This document shows, piece after piece, positions 28,707 through 39,751 of a DNA stretch of 64,000 nucleotides. The notes below the pieces were generated by a model. That model did not search any database, was not told the DNA's origin, and was given only the letters and a program-made list of their open reading frames with translations. Made by a program: the position numbers and the translations under genes. The DNA comes from Chaetoderma sp. LZ-2023a (lineage: Eukaryota; Mollusca; Caudofoveata; Chaetodermatida; Chaetodermatidae), in the NCBI GenBank assembly GCA_034401795.1, contig CM067370.1, positions 102,304,028-102,368,027 of the forward strand. Reading direction: 5' to 3'. Every line of letters begins with the position of its first letter. The first letter of the stretch is position 1.

Positions 28707-29072
28707 CAGCTGATCACTGTTTTGTTAGTAAACAACATTACACTGCCGTGTTTGATGCTACTCAAAGTCATGAAAATTCCGATTTTACGTCAGCTTTAGC
28801 GGTAAAGTTGGCCGAATTGACAATTCTAACATCAAATACTATTTTACTATGCATTTTTAGAAATATATTATTGATTCTATGCACATTAGAAGGCAAAATA
28901 CTACCGCAATGATGTCAGAAACGCCGCCCCCCCCCCCCACACACCATCAGTGCATGTGGATCATGGTAGGCTATAGTACCAATACAAGCGGCTGCCCGAT
29001 AGATAGTTACGAATGCGGCCAAGATATATATATAGGCCCTACTGTCATAATTTTTCTCCGTGTGTGCATAGG

Positions 29073-29163
<91 letters not shown>

Positions 29164-29556
29164 GGTGGGGGGGGGCGTACGTGTGTCTGTCCGTCTGTGT
29201 GAGGTAACCACCATATTTAGGTTGGCTTTGCACCCCCCCACCCTCATGGGCGTGGTTGGTGAGGATGGAAGGTAGAGGGTGGTGGTGGTGGGCTGCATTA
29301 ATTCCCACCCACATCCCAGTAAATAAACAATGATTAATTTCAATTTGATCATGAATTAATTAATCAATATGCAGGAAACTACTTCTCAGAGCATTTCATT
29401 TTCCAATTATTATAGGGGAAGAGCCATGACACCCCTCCCTATCCCCACCACCATTGAGAACCCCACCCAGACCATGACTGCTAGGTTGGATACACCCCAT
29501 AATAGAATCTTAAATCCACCATGACATAGTTGATGAATTTATTATTAAACTCTCGA
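28707..29556. other. Left interior of the large insertion, with a long (AG)n tract
   Basis: Contains a perfect (AG)n microsatellite of about 40 units at 29076-29155. Long Ser-Leu and Arg-Glu frames across it are artefacts of the repeat. No gene is recognised. Confidence 0.6.
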
Positions 29557-29564
29557 CTTATGAG

Positions 29565-31015
29565 TAGAGCTGGGCGGTCTGACGGTAGTACTGTGAGGAC
29601 CGCGGTATACCGTGAACCGATACCGTGACCGCTGACATTTCCAAATACCGTGAATACCGTCCATAATGTTTGCGCAATATTTGCGAAATATATTCATAAA
29701 ATCTGACTTGACCAAGGGTAAATAGGTGCTAATAGTGCCAAAAATACAGGCATCCCTAACTATTAGCTGAGTTGAGGTGAAAGGGTCGTTGTAAAAACAA
29801 ACATCAAGACGTCAATTACAAAATAATGACAGGCAGAATTGTATGTCAAACGTACGTCTTGAAAGTCTCACGGTAAAATTGCTTTATTTAAAACATCTAA
29901 ACTCATTCTCTGGCCGTCCGCCGGTAGTAATTACACTATAATATATTCCCTATTCCCGTTTCTATTATTTGTAATTTATTACTCCAAGCATTTTATCACC
30001 GAACAAACACGCTAGAATAACAAAATAACATAAAAACTGCATGCTATTCAAACACAACAGCAATCTCGGAAAGACGTATCTGATTGGTTGTTCATGAACT
30101 AGACCGTGGGAAAATACATTACTATGCTGAATTTATCAATGAAAATTTACTAAAACGTAGTATTTGCTCGCGCCGTTTTGATCACGTGCTAATTTATGAA
30201 CAACGAGCAACGTTGAAGTCGTTATTTGTTTTATTTTTTCTGCCTTGTTTTACGAAATTTCTTTAAGGATTAAATCCAGTTTAAGTAACGACACTTAAAA
30301 ATTATAGTGTTTTAGTTTTTGTAATTCATTTTTCAACTGGCTACACGTCGGAAGTTCGCGGAAATAGCTTTTTAGACGCATTGGTCACGTGAAGCATGGC
30401 GAGTAATGAGTCTATACATCGGGTACTCGGTAATTATCAGAAGCTTTGGAATCGGCTATATTCAATGTCGTGTTATATGTATGTGTATAGGCCTGTTTTC
30501 GCGAGTAACAGAATATATGACTCCAACAGAAATAAAAGAGTACAACACTTGCCCCGTTTAAATACTCACAGATTTTGTCTGGACTCTGTTTAGCAAAGCG
30601 CTCGACTGCCAAAATAAAATTTACCGTTTGCTCGGCGCACGCATTAATAGCAAGAACAATCCAGATTGAAAATAGTGCACCCAATGTCTCAAACAGCGGG
30701 TTATAGTTAGCGAGTCAACCACACCCTTTGACCGATATTTCCGTGAATGATATTACGTCAATAAAAATAGTGACCTAATAAAATCGTGAAACTAAACAGT
30801 CGAAATAGCTATGTTTTTCTTCTCTAAATCAGGAAGCCGATTTATTTATTTTACCTATCTTTACCATTGATTGGAGATGGAAGTGAAAAGGAAATGGAAA
30901 AAATTGTTCTAATTTCGTGGCATGCCTCAAGCTCAGATGGCGGTATACCGTGGTACCGCGGTATTTTTTCATGGTACCGATACCGTCATGTAAATATCAA
31001 TACCACCCAGCTCTA
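29565..31015. mobile_element. Non-autonomous hAT transposon 2
   Basis: Ends 'TAGAGCTGGGCGGTCTGAC' and, in reverse from the right, 'TAGAGCTGGGTGGTATTGA' with further 'CGGTATCGGTACCATG' subterminal repeats. A perfect 8-bp duplication, CTTATGAG, flanks it (29557-29564 and 31016-31023). Both signs are typical of hAT elements. The 1451 bp carry no transposase. An ATG at 30396 opens 'MASNESIHRVLG' before a possible splice donor, which could be a remnant of the first exon of the parent transposase. Confidence 0.93.
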
Positions 31016-31023
31016 CTTATGAG

Positions 31024-31366
31024 TGTTATTTTCACAAATTGTGTGTTTTGTGGGGTTAGTGACAGAAACAGAGGGTGGGTAGGGACCATTAGACGCTTAA
31101 ATGTTTTAGATTTTGTGTGAAGGGGTAGAGGGGGGTGGTGGCTAAGACAATTTCTTTTCCTGGCAGCAACCTTGAGAATTTATAATAGTCAGTAAATAAA
31201 ATAATACTAAATACAGTCATACTCAAATAGTTGATCAGGACAGTATATTTTAATATTCAACTGGAAAAACATCTGAAACTTACAGAGTGAACATGGTGAG
31301 GCCATATGCCATGGACCAGGGGCTGTAGAGCCTGGATCTAGGGCTATCTGTTCAGCATTATCCCTT
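31024..31366. other. Middle interior of the large insertion, nothing recognised
   Basis: No gene or named repeat between hAT 2 and the next MITE. Confidence 0.4.
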
Positions 31367-31592
31367 TTAATGGTGAGGATTGGTAAATGATATTTGAATT
31401 TTTGCTTAGTAAATGGCCATTTGTAGGTTATGGGAAGGTTTTTATTTTACTTTACTTTATTTTACTGCCCCAGTAACAAAGCCAGCCATTTCATTTTTCA
31501 AAAAGTAATCTTCCCTTGGCTTGTAAATGGACATCTTTCAAGACATACCACTAGACAAAGTTTGGCAAAGATGACAATTTCCCCATTAATGG
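31367..31592. mobile_element. Palindromic hairpin MITE, family 1 (copy 9, diverged)
   Basis: Complementary arms 'AAATGGCCATTTGTAGG' and 'CTTGTAAATGGACATC' flank a worn centre that includes 'AAAGCCAGCCATTTC'. The ends are 'TTAATGGTGAGG' and 'CCCCATTAATGG'. Confidence 0.6.
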
Positions 31593-31770
31593 TCAGATTT
31601 CATTAAGAAAATTTCCATTTTTTTCACACAAAATGTACATTTACACTTTGGAGATCAAAAGAAGCCAATTTTTTTTCATTTACAACTGAAATGGCTGGCT
31701 TGATTATGGAGCCAGACATCTCAAGCTCAATACAAATGCTGGTTTTGGAAAATTTGGCCTTTAAAGGGTC
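31593..31770. mobile_element. Palindromic hairpin MITE, family 1 (copy 10, partial)
   Basis: The centre 'GAAATGGCTGGCTTGATTAT' pairs with 'GGAGCCAGACATCTC'. It lies directly after copy 9, repeating the head-to-tail arrangement of copies 7 and 8. Confidence 0.55.
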
Positions 31771-32822
31771 GAAACCTACTCACTTTGTTATATTACATAT
31801 GTTATACTATGTTAGGAGACAAATCTGGTGACAAAATTATAAAATGATTAAAAAGAAATTTTAGTCATTCTTGGAGCAAAGTAATTTTAATTAGCAATTC
31901 AAATCCATAAAAATTTACCAATGTGGTAACTGAATTAGTACAACTTCCAATTACCACCAGTCCTGGTCATTGTTAAATTGAATCTGCTATCTAGAGCCTA
32001 TAAATTTCCCTGTATGGGCGGAGCTACAGCCCTGTCTATCAGGAACTTGCTTCCTCAAATATAATTTTCAGCAATTCCCGAGTGAATAGTGTAGGGCTAG
32101 AAACTCATACACCACAGGTCACCTCCACTCCTATTTAAAAGACAAATTGGTTTCTATGCTTGGGCAGATGTGGGGAAATATGTTCAGCAATGTTTTAATA
32201 TGGAGTGAGTGATTCAACACTGGCAACGCCACCTAATTTATCTGAACCAATTCATGGCATGGCACTTGCAGATGCACATATCTGATTATCAAATGCTAAA
32301 ACATTTTGTAGAACTTACACTGTTTGCATAAACTGAGATAAACATTGATTGTTCTTTCTATACTATCTATTTTATCAAGCATATCTCATCAGTCACCCAT
32401 ATATTAAATGGTGTAATTATTTAAATAATTTTGTTATTAAATGTAGATTAATGCATAATTTGAAGTGGATGTGAGGCTCTACATGGTTGGTTATCAGTTA
32501 TTGTAACTACATACACATAATTTATGCAATAGCAGTAGGTATCATGTCTTCAGGTCCAATAAAATAATAACCCAATCACATGCCCCTAGCAATTGAGGTA
32601 GGTAAAGGTAGAGAAGTATCTTTCATGGTGACAGTTAGGGTTTCTATTACTATGTTTTTGCTAAGCACAGCAAAATAAATCTAGGAAAATAATAAAACTA
32701 TGAAAATTCAATAAATTTTACAATCAGTCCAGTCTTATGTAGAAATATAAATATTGCAATGTTTTGGGAGCAGATAAATTGTATCCATTGTTGCAGGTAC
32801 ATGTATGTAATGAACCATAGAC
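31771..32822. other. Unrecognised sequence left of the DIRS element
   Basis: AT-rich, no open frame of note. It is the left flank into which DIRS copy 1 inserted. Confidence 0.4.
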
Positions 32823-32860
32823 TGAAGGAAATGTCAATTTCCCTTTCTCCGAGATCTAAC

Positions 32861-33015
32861 AATACTCACCATTCTGTTACTTCTGATATACAGCTGGCCT
32901 TGACAGCGGCTCTAGAATTATAGACTTAGAAAGCTTTAACTCCTGGGAACCGGGTACTCGGCTCCCAACTGCCGAGTACCGGTTTACCATAGAGCTCATA
33001 TTGTTTGCATAGCCA
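32861..33015. repeat. DIRS copy 1 left inverted terminal repeat
   Basis: From 'AATACTCACCATTCTGTTAC' inward it is the reverse complement of the right repeat, through 'GGCTCTAGAATTATAGACTT' and 'CCATAGAGCTCAT'. It contains the hairpin 'GGTACTCGG...CCGAGTACC'. Outside it, 32823-32860 is the left tip, whose complement is found in the internal complementary region. Confidence 0.88.
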
Positions 33016-33086
33016 CCAAACAAGAAAAACTATGGCTTGCCTCCGTGGGGCTGGGAGGCTGGGTCCGTAACAGAATGGTAAGTATT

Positions 33087-33140
33087 GTTAGATCTCGGAG
33101 AAAGGGAAATTGACATTTCCTTCATTCTCCTTCGATCAAT
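33087..33140. repeat. DIRS copy 1 internal complementary region
   Basis: The block starts 'GTTAGATCTCGGAGAAAGGG', complementary to the left tip (32823-32860), and ends 'TCATTCTCCTTCGATC', complementary to the right tip (39912-39925). It is flanked by inverted copies of 'CAGAATGGTAAGTATT'. In the DIRS-1 model this region templates completion of both ends and circularisation. Confidence 0.85.
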
Positions 33141-33668
33141 ACTCACCATTCTGTTACTTCTGATATACACCAGATTTGATCAGTAACCTGGTGGGAAGGG
33201 GCAAGCCATAAATGCTAATTTTTCCCCTTGGAGAAAGATTTTAGACTTCAAACTTGACTAACGGAGACCTAAAAGGACCGTCAAGTTTACGGAACCGAAT
33301 CACATTCGCATCACCGCTCCCCCCGCCCTTTTTCCTCCTAAGAAAAGGGAGAGAACTCACGAACATGTATCTCGCCTGAAACACAAATATGCCAAGAGGG
33401 TTAACTGCTCCCTGCATATTCCATGTATTAGCCTGGGAATGAGCATGAATATATAAGATGAATGAACATGATACACATCCATAATACAAAAAACTCTCAC
33501 TATTGAATTACCTTATGATAATTGGACTCCAGACGTACCGCCTCCAACCATTCACTGGTTCGGCCATCAGTGACACAATCTGGTTGTCATCCTCTCGCTT
33601 GACCATGCCTGCTTTAGGTTCTTTTCTCACCAAAGTGAAAAAAGGGTGAAGAGCAGTGTGGTCACTAA

Positions 33669-34700
33669 CTATCGTTTCAAAACAGCTAAAGCGAGTGGAT
33701 TGGCTGAGTCTGACACATCCCTCATATAGTAATCCGTAAATGAGGACTCACAGTGCCATTGTGCAACGGCCATGATGTCCTCTAACGGAACACCATTGTA
33801 AAGGGCGGTCGAGGCGGCTATTCCTCTGACATCGTGTGCCCTTATGCCTTGCACCTGGTGCCCAGTCGCCATCTCGTGAGTAGTCTGAATGCATTCGACC
33901 ACCCAACGAGAGATAGTATCCCAGGATGTGGCGCCATAAGGCTTTTTATGGCAGATCCACAGATGTCTATCGTTCGACCGTAACGAGTCAGTCCGTTTCT
34001 TGTACTTAGTCAAAGCACGGACCGGGCACCAGACACTGGCATCACGATCAAACCTAGTTAACTTCGGTATAATGATCGGTTTGCCGGGATATCTCAAAGA
34101 TTGGTTCTTTGACATAAACTCTGCTCTTGGCAGAAGACGCAGACCGTCTCCAGAAACAATAAATCGGTCCCTCTCTGCCAAAATCGCATGGATCTCACTG
34201 CGCCTTCTAGCCGAGGAAGCTGCCAATAGAAAGACTGCCTTTAGAGTCAAATGCTTTAGACTAGCCGAACGCAACGGTTCGAAAGGGTGCTTGGCCAGTA
34301 CATTAAGCACTAAAGATAGACTCCAGGCTGGAATGACTACCGGTTGTCTCGGTCGGAGATTGCTCATTCCCTTCAACATCACATTTAACTGGGCCACCTC
34401 TGGACTATCCCTGTTGGCTAGACAAGGGATAACTGATGCCAAAGCTGACTTGTATCCAGCAACTGTGACAGGAGCTAGTCCTGAAAAGAACAGCTCACAG
34501 AGAAAGTCTGCTATTTGCTGAATAGTGGATTGAAAGGTATCAATACACTTTTCTTCACACCAGTCTGCAAATCTGTTAACCTTGTTGTTATATGACTTGA
34601 AGGTTGACCTCCTTCTCGCAGCCGCGATGAAATCAGCAGCCTGTCGAGAAAAGCCTTCCGACGTGGAATGTTGTTTGATAACATCCACGCAGTCAATTTG
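33669..34700 (-). CDS. DIRS copy 1 tyrosine recombinase
   Basis: The last ~330 residues of a long minus-strand frame form a tyrosine recombinase. An N-terminal helical core-binding part reads 'TFKSYNNKVNRFADWCEE'. The catalytic domain has the first Arg in 'SSARRRSEIHAI', the H-x-x-R motif 'AHDVRGIAAS', His in 'AQWHCESSF' and the nucleophile Tyr in 'TDYYMRD'. The enzyme would integrate the circular DNA intermediate. It overlaps the end of the RT frame by about 190 bp in another frame, as usual in DIRS elements. The same frame stays open to 36812, but that upstream part is a shadow of the RT gene. The true start is uncertain, near 34700. Confidence 0.88.
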   Translation of the reverse strand, partial: QIDCVDVIKQHSTSEGFSRQAADFIAAARRRSTFKSYNNKVNRFADWCEEKCIDTFQSTIQQIADFLCELFFSGLAPVTVAGYKSALASVIPCLANRDSPEVAQLNVMLKGMSNLRPRQPVVIPAWSLSLVLNVLAKHPFEPLRSASLKHLTLKAVFLLAASSARRRSEIHAILAERDRFIVSGDGLRLLPRAEFMSKNQSLRYPGKPIIIPKLTRFDRDASVWCPVRALTKYKKRTDSLRSNDRHLWICHKKPYGATSWDTISRWVVECIQTTHEMATGHQVQGIRAHDVRGIAASTALYNGVPLEDIMAVAQWHCESSFTDYYMRDVSDSANPLALAVLKR

Positions 34701-36634
34701 AACATTTCGGGACGCTCGTATAGGAAGCGTCCCTTGGCCTGGGAGATTATGTTCGGAATCTCGGGCAACTGCACAGGATTTTCCACCAACAGATCTAGAA
34801 GATCCGTGAACCACGCCCTGCTCGGCCAATACGGCGCTATTAGCAGGACCAGACACGGTTCCTCCCTGACCTTCACCAATACCTTCGGTAGAAGAATGGT
34901 GGGTGGGTACGCGTAAGCGTGCATCCCTCGACAGCTTATCGCCAGAGCATCTGTATCGCCGGCATTTGGATCTGGAATCGGCGAGACATACGTCATGATT
35001 TGAGCATTTTCCTTTGTGGCGAACAAGTCCACGTTGGGTTTGCCCCAATGCTCGAAGATCGGTCGCAGACCTGGAGGGTTGAGGGACCATTCTGTTGGCA
35101 GAATTCTCTGTCTGCGAGACAAAGCATCCGCCAGAATGTTCAATCGGCCAGGAATGTGAGCTGCTTTCAAAACAACCGAGTAATTCCTGCACCATTGAAT
35201 CAAGTGCCACACTCTGATACACAGAGTGGGCGACCTGGTCCCGCCTTGGCGATTTATATATGATACTACTGTCGAATTGTCCGACCGTATCAATATCACC
35301 TTGCCCCTGATCATCGGAAGGAACTCTTCCAACGCCAGTTCCACTGCCATCATTTCCAACAGATTGATATGCAGCTGACTCTCCGGGAGAGTCCATCTGC
35401 CCGAGACCTGGTGTTCTCCCAGGCAGGCACCCCACCCCTCCAGCGATGCATCCGTGTAAACGGACAGCTGGGGGTGGGGTAGGTGCAGCGAAACCCCTAT
35501 TAGGAGATTCTGACGCTGTTTCCACCATAGAAGATGCGATATTATCGGCTCCAAAACTGGCACCAGTTTTGACAGGGGTTCTGTTCTCTGTTTCCACAGA
35601 GACATCAGATACAACTGGATAGGTCTTCGCATTAGAACAGCGTACGGGATAACCTGCTCCATAGAGACCATCATGCCCAGCATCTGAAGGAACCGTCTCG
35701 CCTGAATGTGGTTTCCCACTCGAAAACTCCTGAGGATGGCTAACAGAGACACCACTCTGGGCTCTGACGGGTAAACCCTGCCCTCCTCGAGGTCGAATCG
35801 CATCCCCAAATAAACGAAATGTTGAGTGGGCGTCAACTCGGATTTCTCCTCGTTGACTATCCAGCCTAGATCTGAAAGTAACTTCAGAGTCAGAGCAGTA
35901 TCCACGTTCAACCTGGCTGCCGAGTCTGCCTTGAGCAGCCAGTCGTCTATGTAGGTGTGTAGCGCCACGTTCTCTTTTCTGAGAAACGCTGTCACCGCAA
36001 GGACCACTCTTGTGAAAACCCTCGGAGCTGTCGACAGGCCAAACGGGAGAACTGTAAACTCCCATACTTGATTCTGAAACGCAAATCTCAGAAACCTGTG
36101 CCAACTCCGATTCATCGGAATGTGGAAATATGCATCTTTCAGATCGATCGATACACACCACATTCCTTTCCTCAATCCCGCCATTACCGACCTCGGCGTT
36201 TCCATCTGGAACCGAGGCGTATGGATAAACCAATTTAATGGCCTGAGATTGAGTATGGGTCTCCATCCCCCTGTGCTCTTGGGGACAAGGAACATGTTTG
36301 AATAGAAGCCTGGAGTGTTCCGGTTTGCTGGTTTTATTGCTCCCTTCAGAAGCAAACCCGGCACTTCCTTTTGAACGGCTTCTAACTTGTCTGGCTCCCT
36401 TGGTACTGGTGTCCAGACAGGTGCCAAAGACAGATTTTGTGGCGGAAAGTCCCACCACTCCGGCATGTAACCCTGGGATAACCATCCCAGGACCAGACTG
36501 TCTGACGTCACACCTCGCCAGGCCTCGACGAAACGCATGAGCCTTCCACCCACCATAGACGCCTCGACGTCTAACGGGGTTGTCCGGCTCGCAGTCCGCT
36601 CCCCCATCTTTCTTAACGAGAGAGACAGAACCAT
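34511..36634 (-). CDS. DIRS copy 1 reverse transcriptase, RNase H and C-terminal domain
   Basis: A 707-codon open frame. RT motifs: 'GFYSNMFLVPKSTGGWRPIL' with 'NLRPLN', 'SIDLKDAYFHIPM', 'VLPFGLSTAPRVFT' and the active site 'TYIDDWLLKAD'. RNase H: 'SVYTDASLEGWGA' (Asp), 'INLLEMMAVELAL' (Glu), 'LIRSDNSTVVSYIN' (Asp) and 'LADALSRR' (Asp). After it comes 'KPNVDLFATKENAQ' and 'LIAPYWPSRAWF', the segment found after RNase H in DIRS proteins and often annotated as methyltransferase-like. All active-site residues are present, so the product could be functional. The first ~40 codons may belong to a linker rather than the mature enzyme. Confidence 0.92.
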   Translation of the reverse strand: MVLSLSLRKMGERTASRTTPLDVEASMVGGRLMRFVEAWRGVTSDSLVLGWLSQGYMPEWWDFPPQNLSLAPVWTPVPREPDKLEAVQKEVPGLLLKGAIKPANRNTPGFYSNMFLVPKSTGGWRPILNLRPLNWFIHTPRFQMETPRSVMAGLRKGMWCVSIDLKDAYFHIPMNRSWHRFLRFAFQNQVWEFTVLPFGLSTAPRVFTRVVLAVTAFLRKENVALHTYIDDWLLKADSAARLNVDTALTLKLLSDLGWIVNEEKSELTPTQHFVYLGMRFDLEEGRVYPSEPRVVSLLAILRSFRVGNHIQARRFLQMLGMMVSMEQVIPYAVLMRRPIQLYLMSLWKQRTEPLSKLVPVLEPIISHLLWWKQRQNLLIGVSLHLPHPQLSVYTDASLEGWGACLGEHQVSGRWTLPESQLHINLLEMMAVELALEEFLPMIRGKVILIRSDNSTVVSYINRQGGTRSPTLCIRVWHLIQWCRNYSVVLKAAHIPGRLNILADALSRRQRILPTEWSLNPPGLRPIFEHWGKPNVDLFATKENAQIMTYVSPIPDPNAGDTDALAISCRGMHAYAYPPTILLPKVLVKVREEPCLVLLIAPYWPSRAWFTDLLDLLVENPVQLPEIPNIISQAKGRFLYERPEMFKLTAWMLSNNIPRRKAFLDRLLISSRLREGGQPSSHITTRLTDLQTGVKKSVLIPFNPLFSK

Positions 36635-36723
36635 TTCGTTCTAGGCACGACGGGTATAACTGGCACCGCTGTTCCTGTCGCACAGGCGCGGTCCAGGCGG
36701 ATATGAAGGGAGTTTGCGTACCC

Positions 36724-37443
36724 TCAGGTACGCTTCGGCCCCTTCTGTCCGCCCTTTGAGGCCTTACCCTTACCCTTCCCCTTCCCGCCTCTAGGGCAGT
36801 CAGGAGCAACATTGGGGAGGGTAGGCGCCTCTACAACCTTCCTGGGTTTCTTCGCCGGCGGCGGCTCCGAGAACCCAGCCGAAACAGAAGTCGCAACAGG
36901 CCTGGCTTTCGCCTTGCTCTTATGCTTCTTCTGTTTCTTTGAAGACTGTCCCGTTAGCGGTTTGCCCACAGCCCCTAGTGCGTGCGCTTGCCGCACTAGC
37001 TCTAGCTGTAGATTTACCGCAAACCGATTCTGCGCGATACTGGCGGTGTCCTCTAAGATGGCCCGCGCTTGGCCACCAAAGATGCTAGGCCCTGTCAGGG
37101 GCGTCCCAAGAAGACGCTCCCTGACTGCCGTAGCCGGACGCATATGGTCAATGACCATTTGCCTCCTGGACTTCGTCACTCGCGCTTGCACCCTTGCCAA
37201 TGCGTCCATTGACAGCACCAAGCCGTCATTAACACACGAGAGCGCCACAGGTGGCACAGGGTGGCCTGCCCCCGCTTCAGCCCACACCGACTGAAGGAGA
37301 CGATAAGAGTGATTGACAGCGCTCATCGCTGCCCTCACACCCTCATCGCATAGGGCCAGGACTTCTTCCTGGTGTACCTGGGACTTATTCACTAGTGCCG
37401 GACCGGGGCCACCCGACCCGCACTCTGGACTCCCAGTACCCAT
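36724..37443 (-). pseudogene. DIRS copy 1 gag-like protein, C-terminal part
   Basis: A frame of 239 codons. Its middle has helical text such as 'RRQMVIDHMRPATAVRERLL' and its tail is rich in Lys/Gly ('KKQKKHKSKAK', 'GGKGKGKGKASKGG'), suggesting nucleic-acid binding and nuclear import. The N-terminal part of the same protein continues in another frame (37392-37712) and then in 37567-38712, so one or more indels near 37400-37600 split it. Assigned to gag by position before RT and by composition, not by a recognised domain. Confidence 0.65.
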
Positions 37444-37566
37444 CGGTCATCCTCCGTGACCGACGGGACTACACCATACCTGTCGTATTCACCCCGCGGA
37501 ATACGACATCTTGCCCGCACCTCCCTGGAGGCCGCAGGGAGCTGACCCTTGGTCATTAGTTGTTTA

Positions 37567-38712
37567 CTATAAATAGCATCCAATAAATCTATGAACCGGA
37601 TCCAGTCCCACTGACTGGATCCGGGCCGCGGGCAAAATCCCCGTCCTAATCGACGCAACCGACGGACGGGGCGCATCTTCATCGGCCGTGGCCGAAACCA
37701 CAGACGGGTCAACCCTGGCTAGCCACGCCAGAGCATCTGACCAATCTACCTCCGATGAAGACACCCCCGCAAACACGTCACCCGTTGACGTGCTCACGGG
37801 TCTGCCAGCCACGGCCTCCCGGCAAGGAGCCACGGCTGACACGCCAGGCACTCCGCTACCACACGGTTCCGCCGCCACCCCATGAAACACTCCGGTCCAT
37901 GGGGTAGGTCCGCACGGAAAACCGTACGGACCCGTAACAGTCGCGGAACCATAGCCGGACACGGGCGCCAACGGCACCCCACGTCCGGCTGCCGGACCAG
38001 GCGAGATAGGTGAGTACCACGCCTGGCCCGGCACACCCGTTCCCCTGACGGCTGGTGACAAACCAAGCCGCGCGGAACCGGTGCAAGGTAACGGATTGGC
38101 CTCAGCCGCAGGCGGAGCCGCTGACCTGGCTTGCGCCAAACCAGACAAATGGAGGCCGGTTCCGTCCAGGATGGAATCAACCTCCATATTCTCCACCTGC
38201 GGCTTCACGGGCCGCAGCAACCTCTCCTCCTCGGCCTCCTCGTCTTCAGACTCCGAAGAGCCGTCACTAGACGAGTCAACCATGGAGCCGTCCTGGCGGA
38301 CGGCTCTCACACCTGACGGACCGGCCCCCGCTACTGGACCACCCGGAGGTGGCCGCAGAGAGACAGAACCCGTCTGGCCGAAGCCAGACGGGACCGCCAG
38401 GGGGCCGTACGAGACGGCCCCCTCGGTAACCAGTCCAGAATCCTGTCCGAGGACAGGATCCGTACCAGGCATGGGGAGAAACTGCCCCCCAACCTTTGGT
38501 AGCAGGGACGACACCAGCATGGGCAGAACGCTATGCAGAAAACCCTGCATAGCCAGACCAAACCACGCCGGCGGTGCCATCTCCGCCACCTCCAGCTGGG
38601 GACGTGGAGCACCCCCACCGGCCGAACCGGGCGCTCCACGATTTCCTCTCGGACCGCCTGACCCCGCGTCAGACCCAGCCAAGTCCTTCTGGGCAAGGAA
38701 CTTAACCATCAT
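37567..38712 (-). pseudogene. DIRS copy 1 gag-like protein, N-terminal part
   Basis: From the ATG at 38712 ('MMVKFLAQKDLAGSD') the frame is open for about 380 codons of Gly/Pro/Ala/Ser-rich, low-complexity protein, with one acidic patch ('SSSDGSSESEDEEAEEE'), and ends in 'HRFIGCYL' after a frameshift. Copy 2 retains 'DPRFIELLEAIYSKQL' in frame at the corresponding place, which locates the indel in copy 1. The region is very GC-rich compared with flanks, producing many false frames on the opposite strand. Confidence 0.65.
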
Positions 38713-39751
38713 TTCGACGGACCACACTGCACAAACATTACACCTATGATCTATATTACACAGGGAACACCTAAAACAGACATGGTCGGTCCTTGAACAT
38801 TACACGGACAAACTTATGGCAGTCGTCACATGATGGCGGGGCTGGCTTGGCCTATAAAATAAGCACAAACCTACAATAAACAAGCGGAACGAGACCCGGA
38901 TGGAAGGCAGACAATTAATTTTCAAATATTTTGACTCATAAATTAACCGTAACCTCCCCGCACCCCACCCCGCCACGTTACAACAACGATCGCATTGATT
39001 ATGACGACAAGTACGCGGCGGGCACAAACACACCCATAATAGATCCTCCAGGATGTGTAACGGCTCCAGGAATCATATCGCATAGCATTCAGGGTATATT
39101 TACTAATCAATATAAATTATACTCCTAACGAAAGCAGCACGATATGTGAAGAAAACAACAAAATGTATAACAAACTGCTGTCTCACACGGTAAAACCGCA
39201 GACCACACATCTACTCAAGAATTTTGAAACCACCGATCATTGCAAACCGATCGTGATCGCACGTAAACTTGATCATTCTAAAGTTTCCGGTACCATTTTT
39301 AGTACTCAGCACCCAGAATAAGATGCGCGAATTAATGAAAAAATTTTTCTTCACATAAACATCCGAGCGACCGGGTGTGACGTCACCCGCTCGGATCCTA
39401 TGGAGAATGACGTCAGCCGATATTCGTGTTAGAAATACCGTAGCAAACACCTATTTTCATATCTGCCAATCGCCTGTTGGGGTTTAAAGAAGGCGATCGT
39501 CTGGCATATATCGTTGTTAGCACACGTCCCAGATTCTATGGGGTCAGAAATTGGAACATGCGACACAACGAAATTTAGAGACCTAAGTCTTTTAACTATG
39601 GATAATAAAGAACAATACAACCTGGTTGTCTTGGGCGGTATTCTCCATAGTCCTTAGTTAATCCTTTCAGAACACACAAACTATCACCGATTAAAGACTT
39701 AGATTATTTAAAACACTAAAATCCCTAATGCAAAAAGCATGTATCGCTCTT
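38713..39751 (-). other. DIRS copy 1 5' leader
   Basis: About 1.0 kb between the gag start and the right inverted terminal repeat, without coding potential. It contains the near-palindrome 'GTGACGTCACCCGCTCGGAT' and 'ATGACGTCAGCC', two CRE-like TGACGTCA sites that could drive transcription. It is repeated almost unchanged at 43470-44490 in copy 2. Confidence 0.6.

Noticed and set aside
28879-29352. Long Arg-Glu and Ser-Leu frames
   Set aside because: Produced by the (AG)n microsatellite on both strands.
33669-36812. One minus-strand open frame of 1047 codons
   Set aside because: Only its last ~330 codons are a tyrosine recombinase. The upstream part overlaps the RT/RNase H gene in another frame, has no domain and lacks protein-like composition.
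38081-38749. Plus-strand frame of 222 codons, and similar + frames across 37-43 kb
   Set aside because: They mirror the GC-rich gag-like region on the opposite strand and occur in both DIRS copies as low-complexity shadows.
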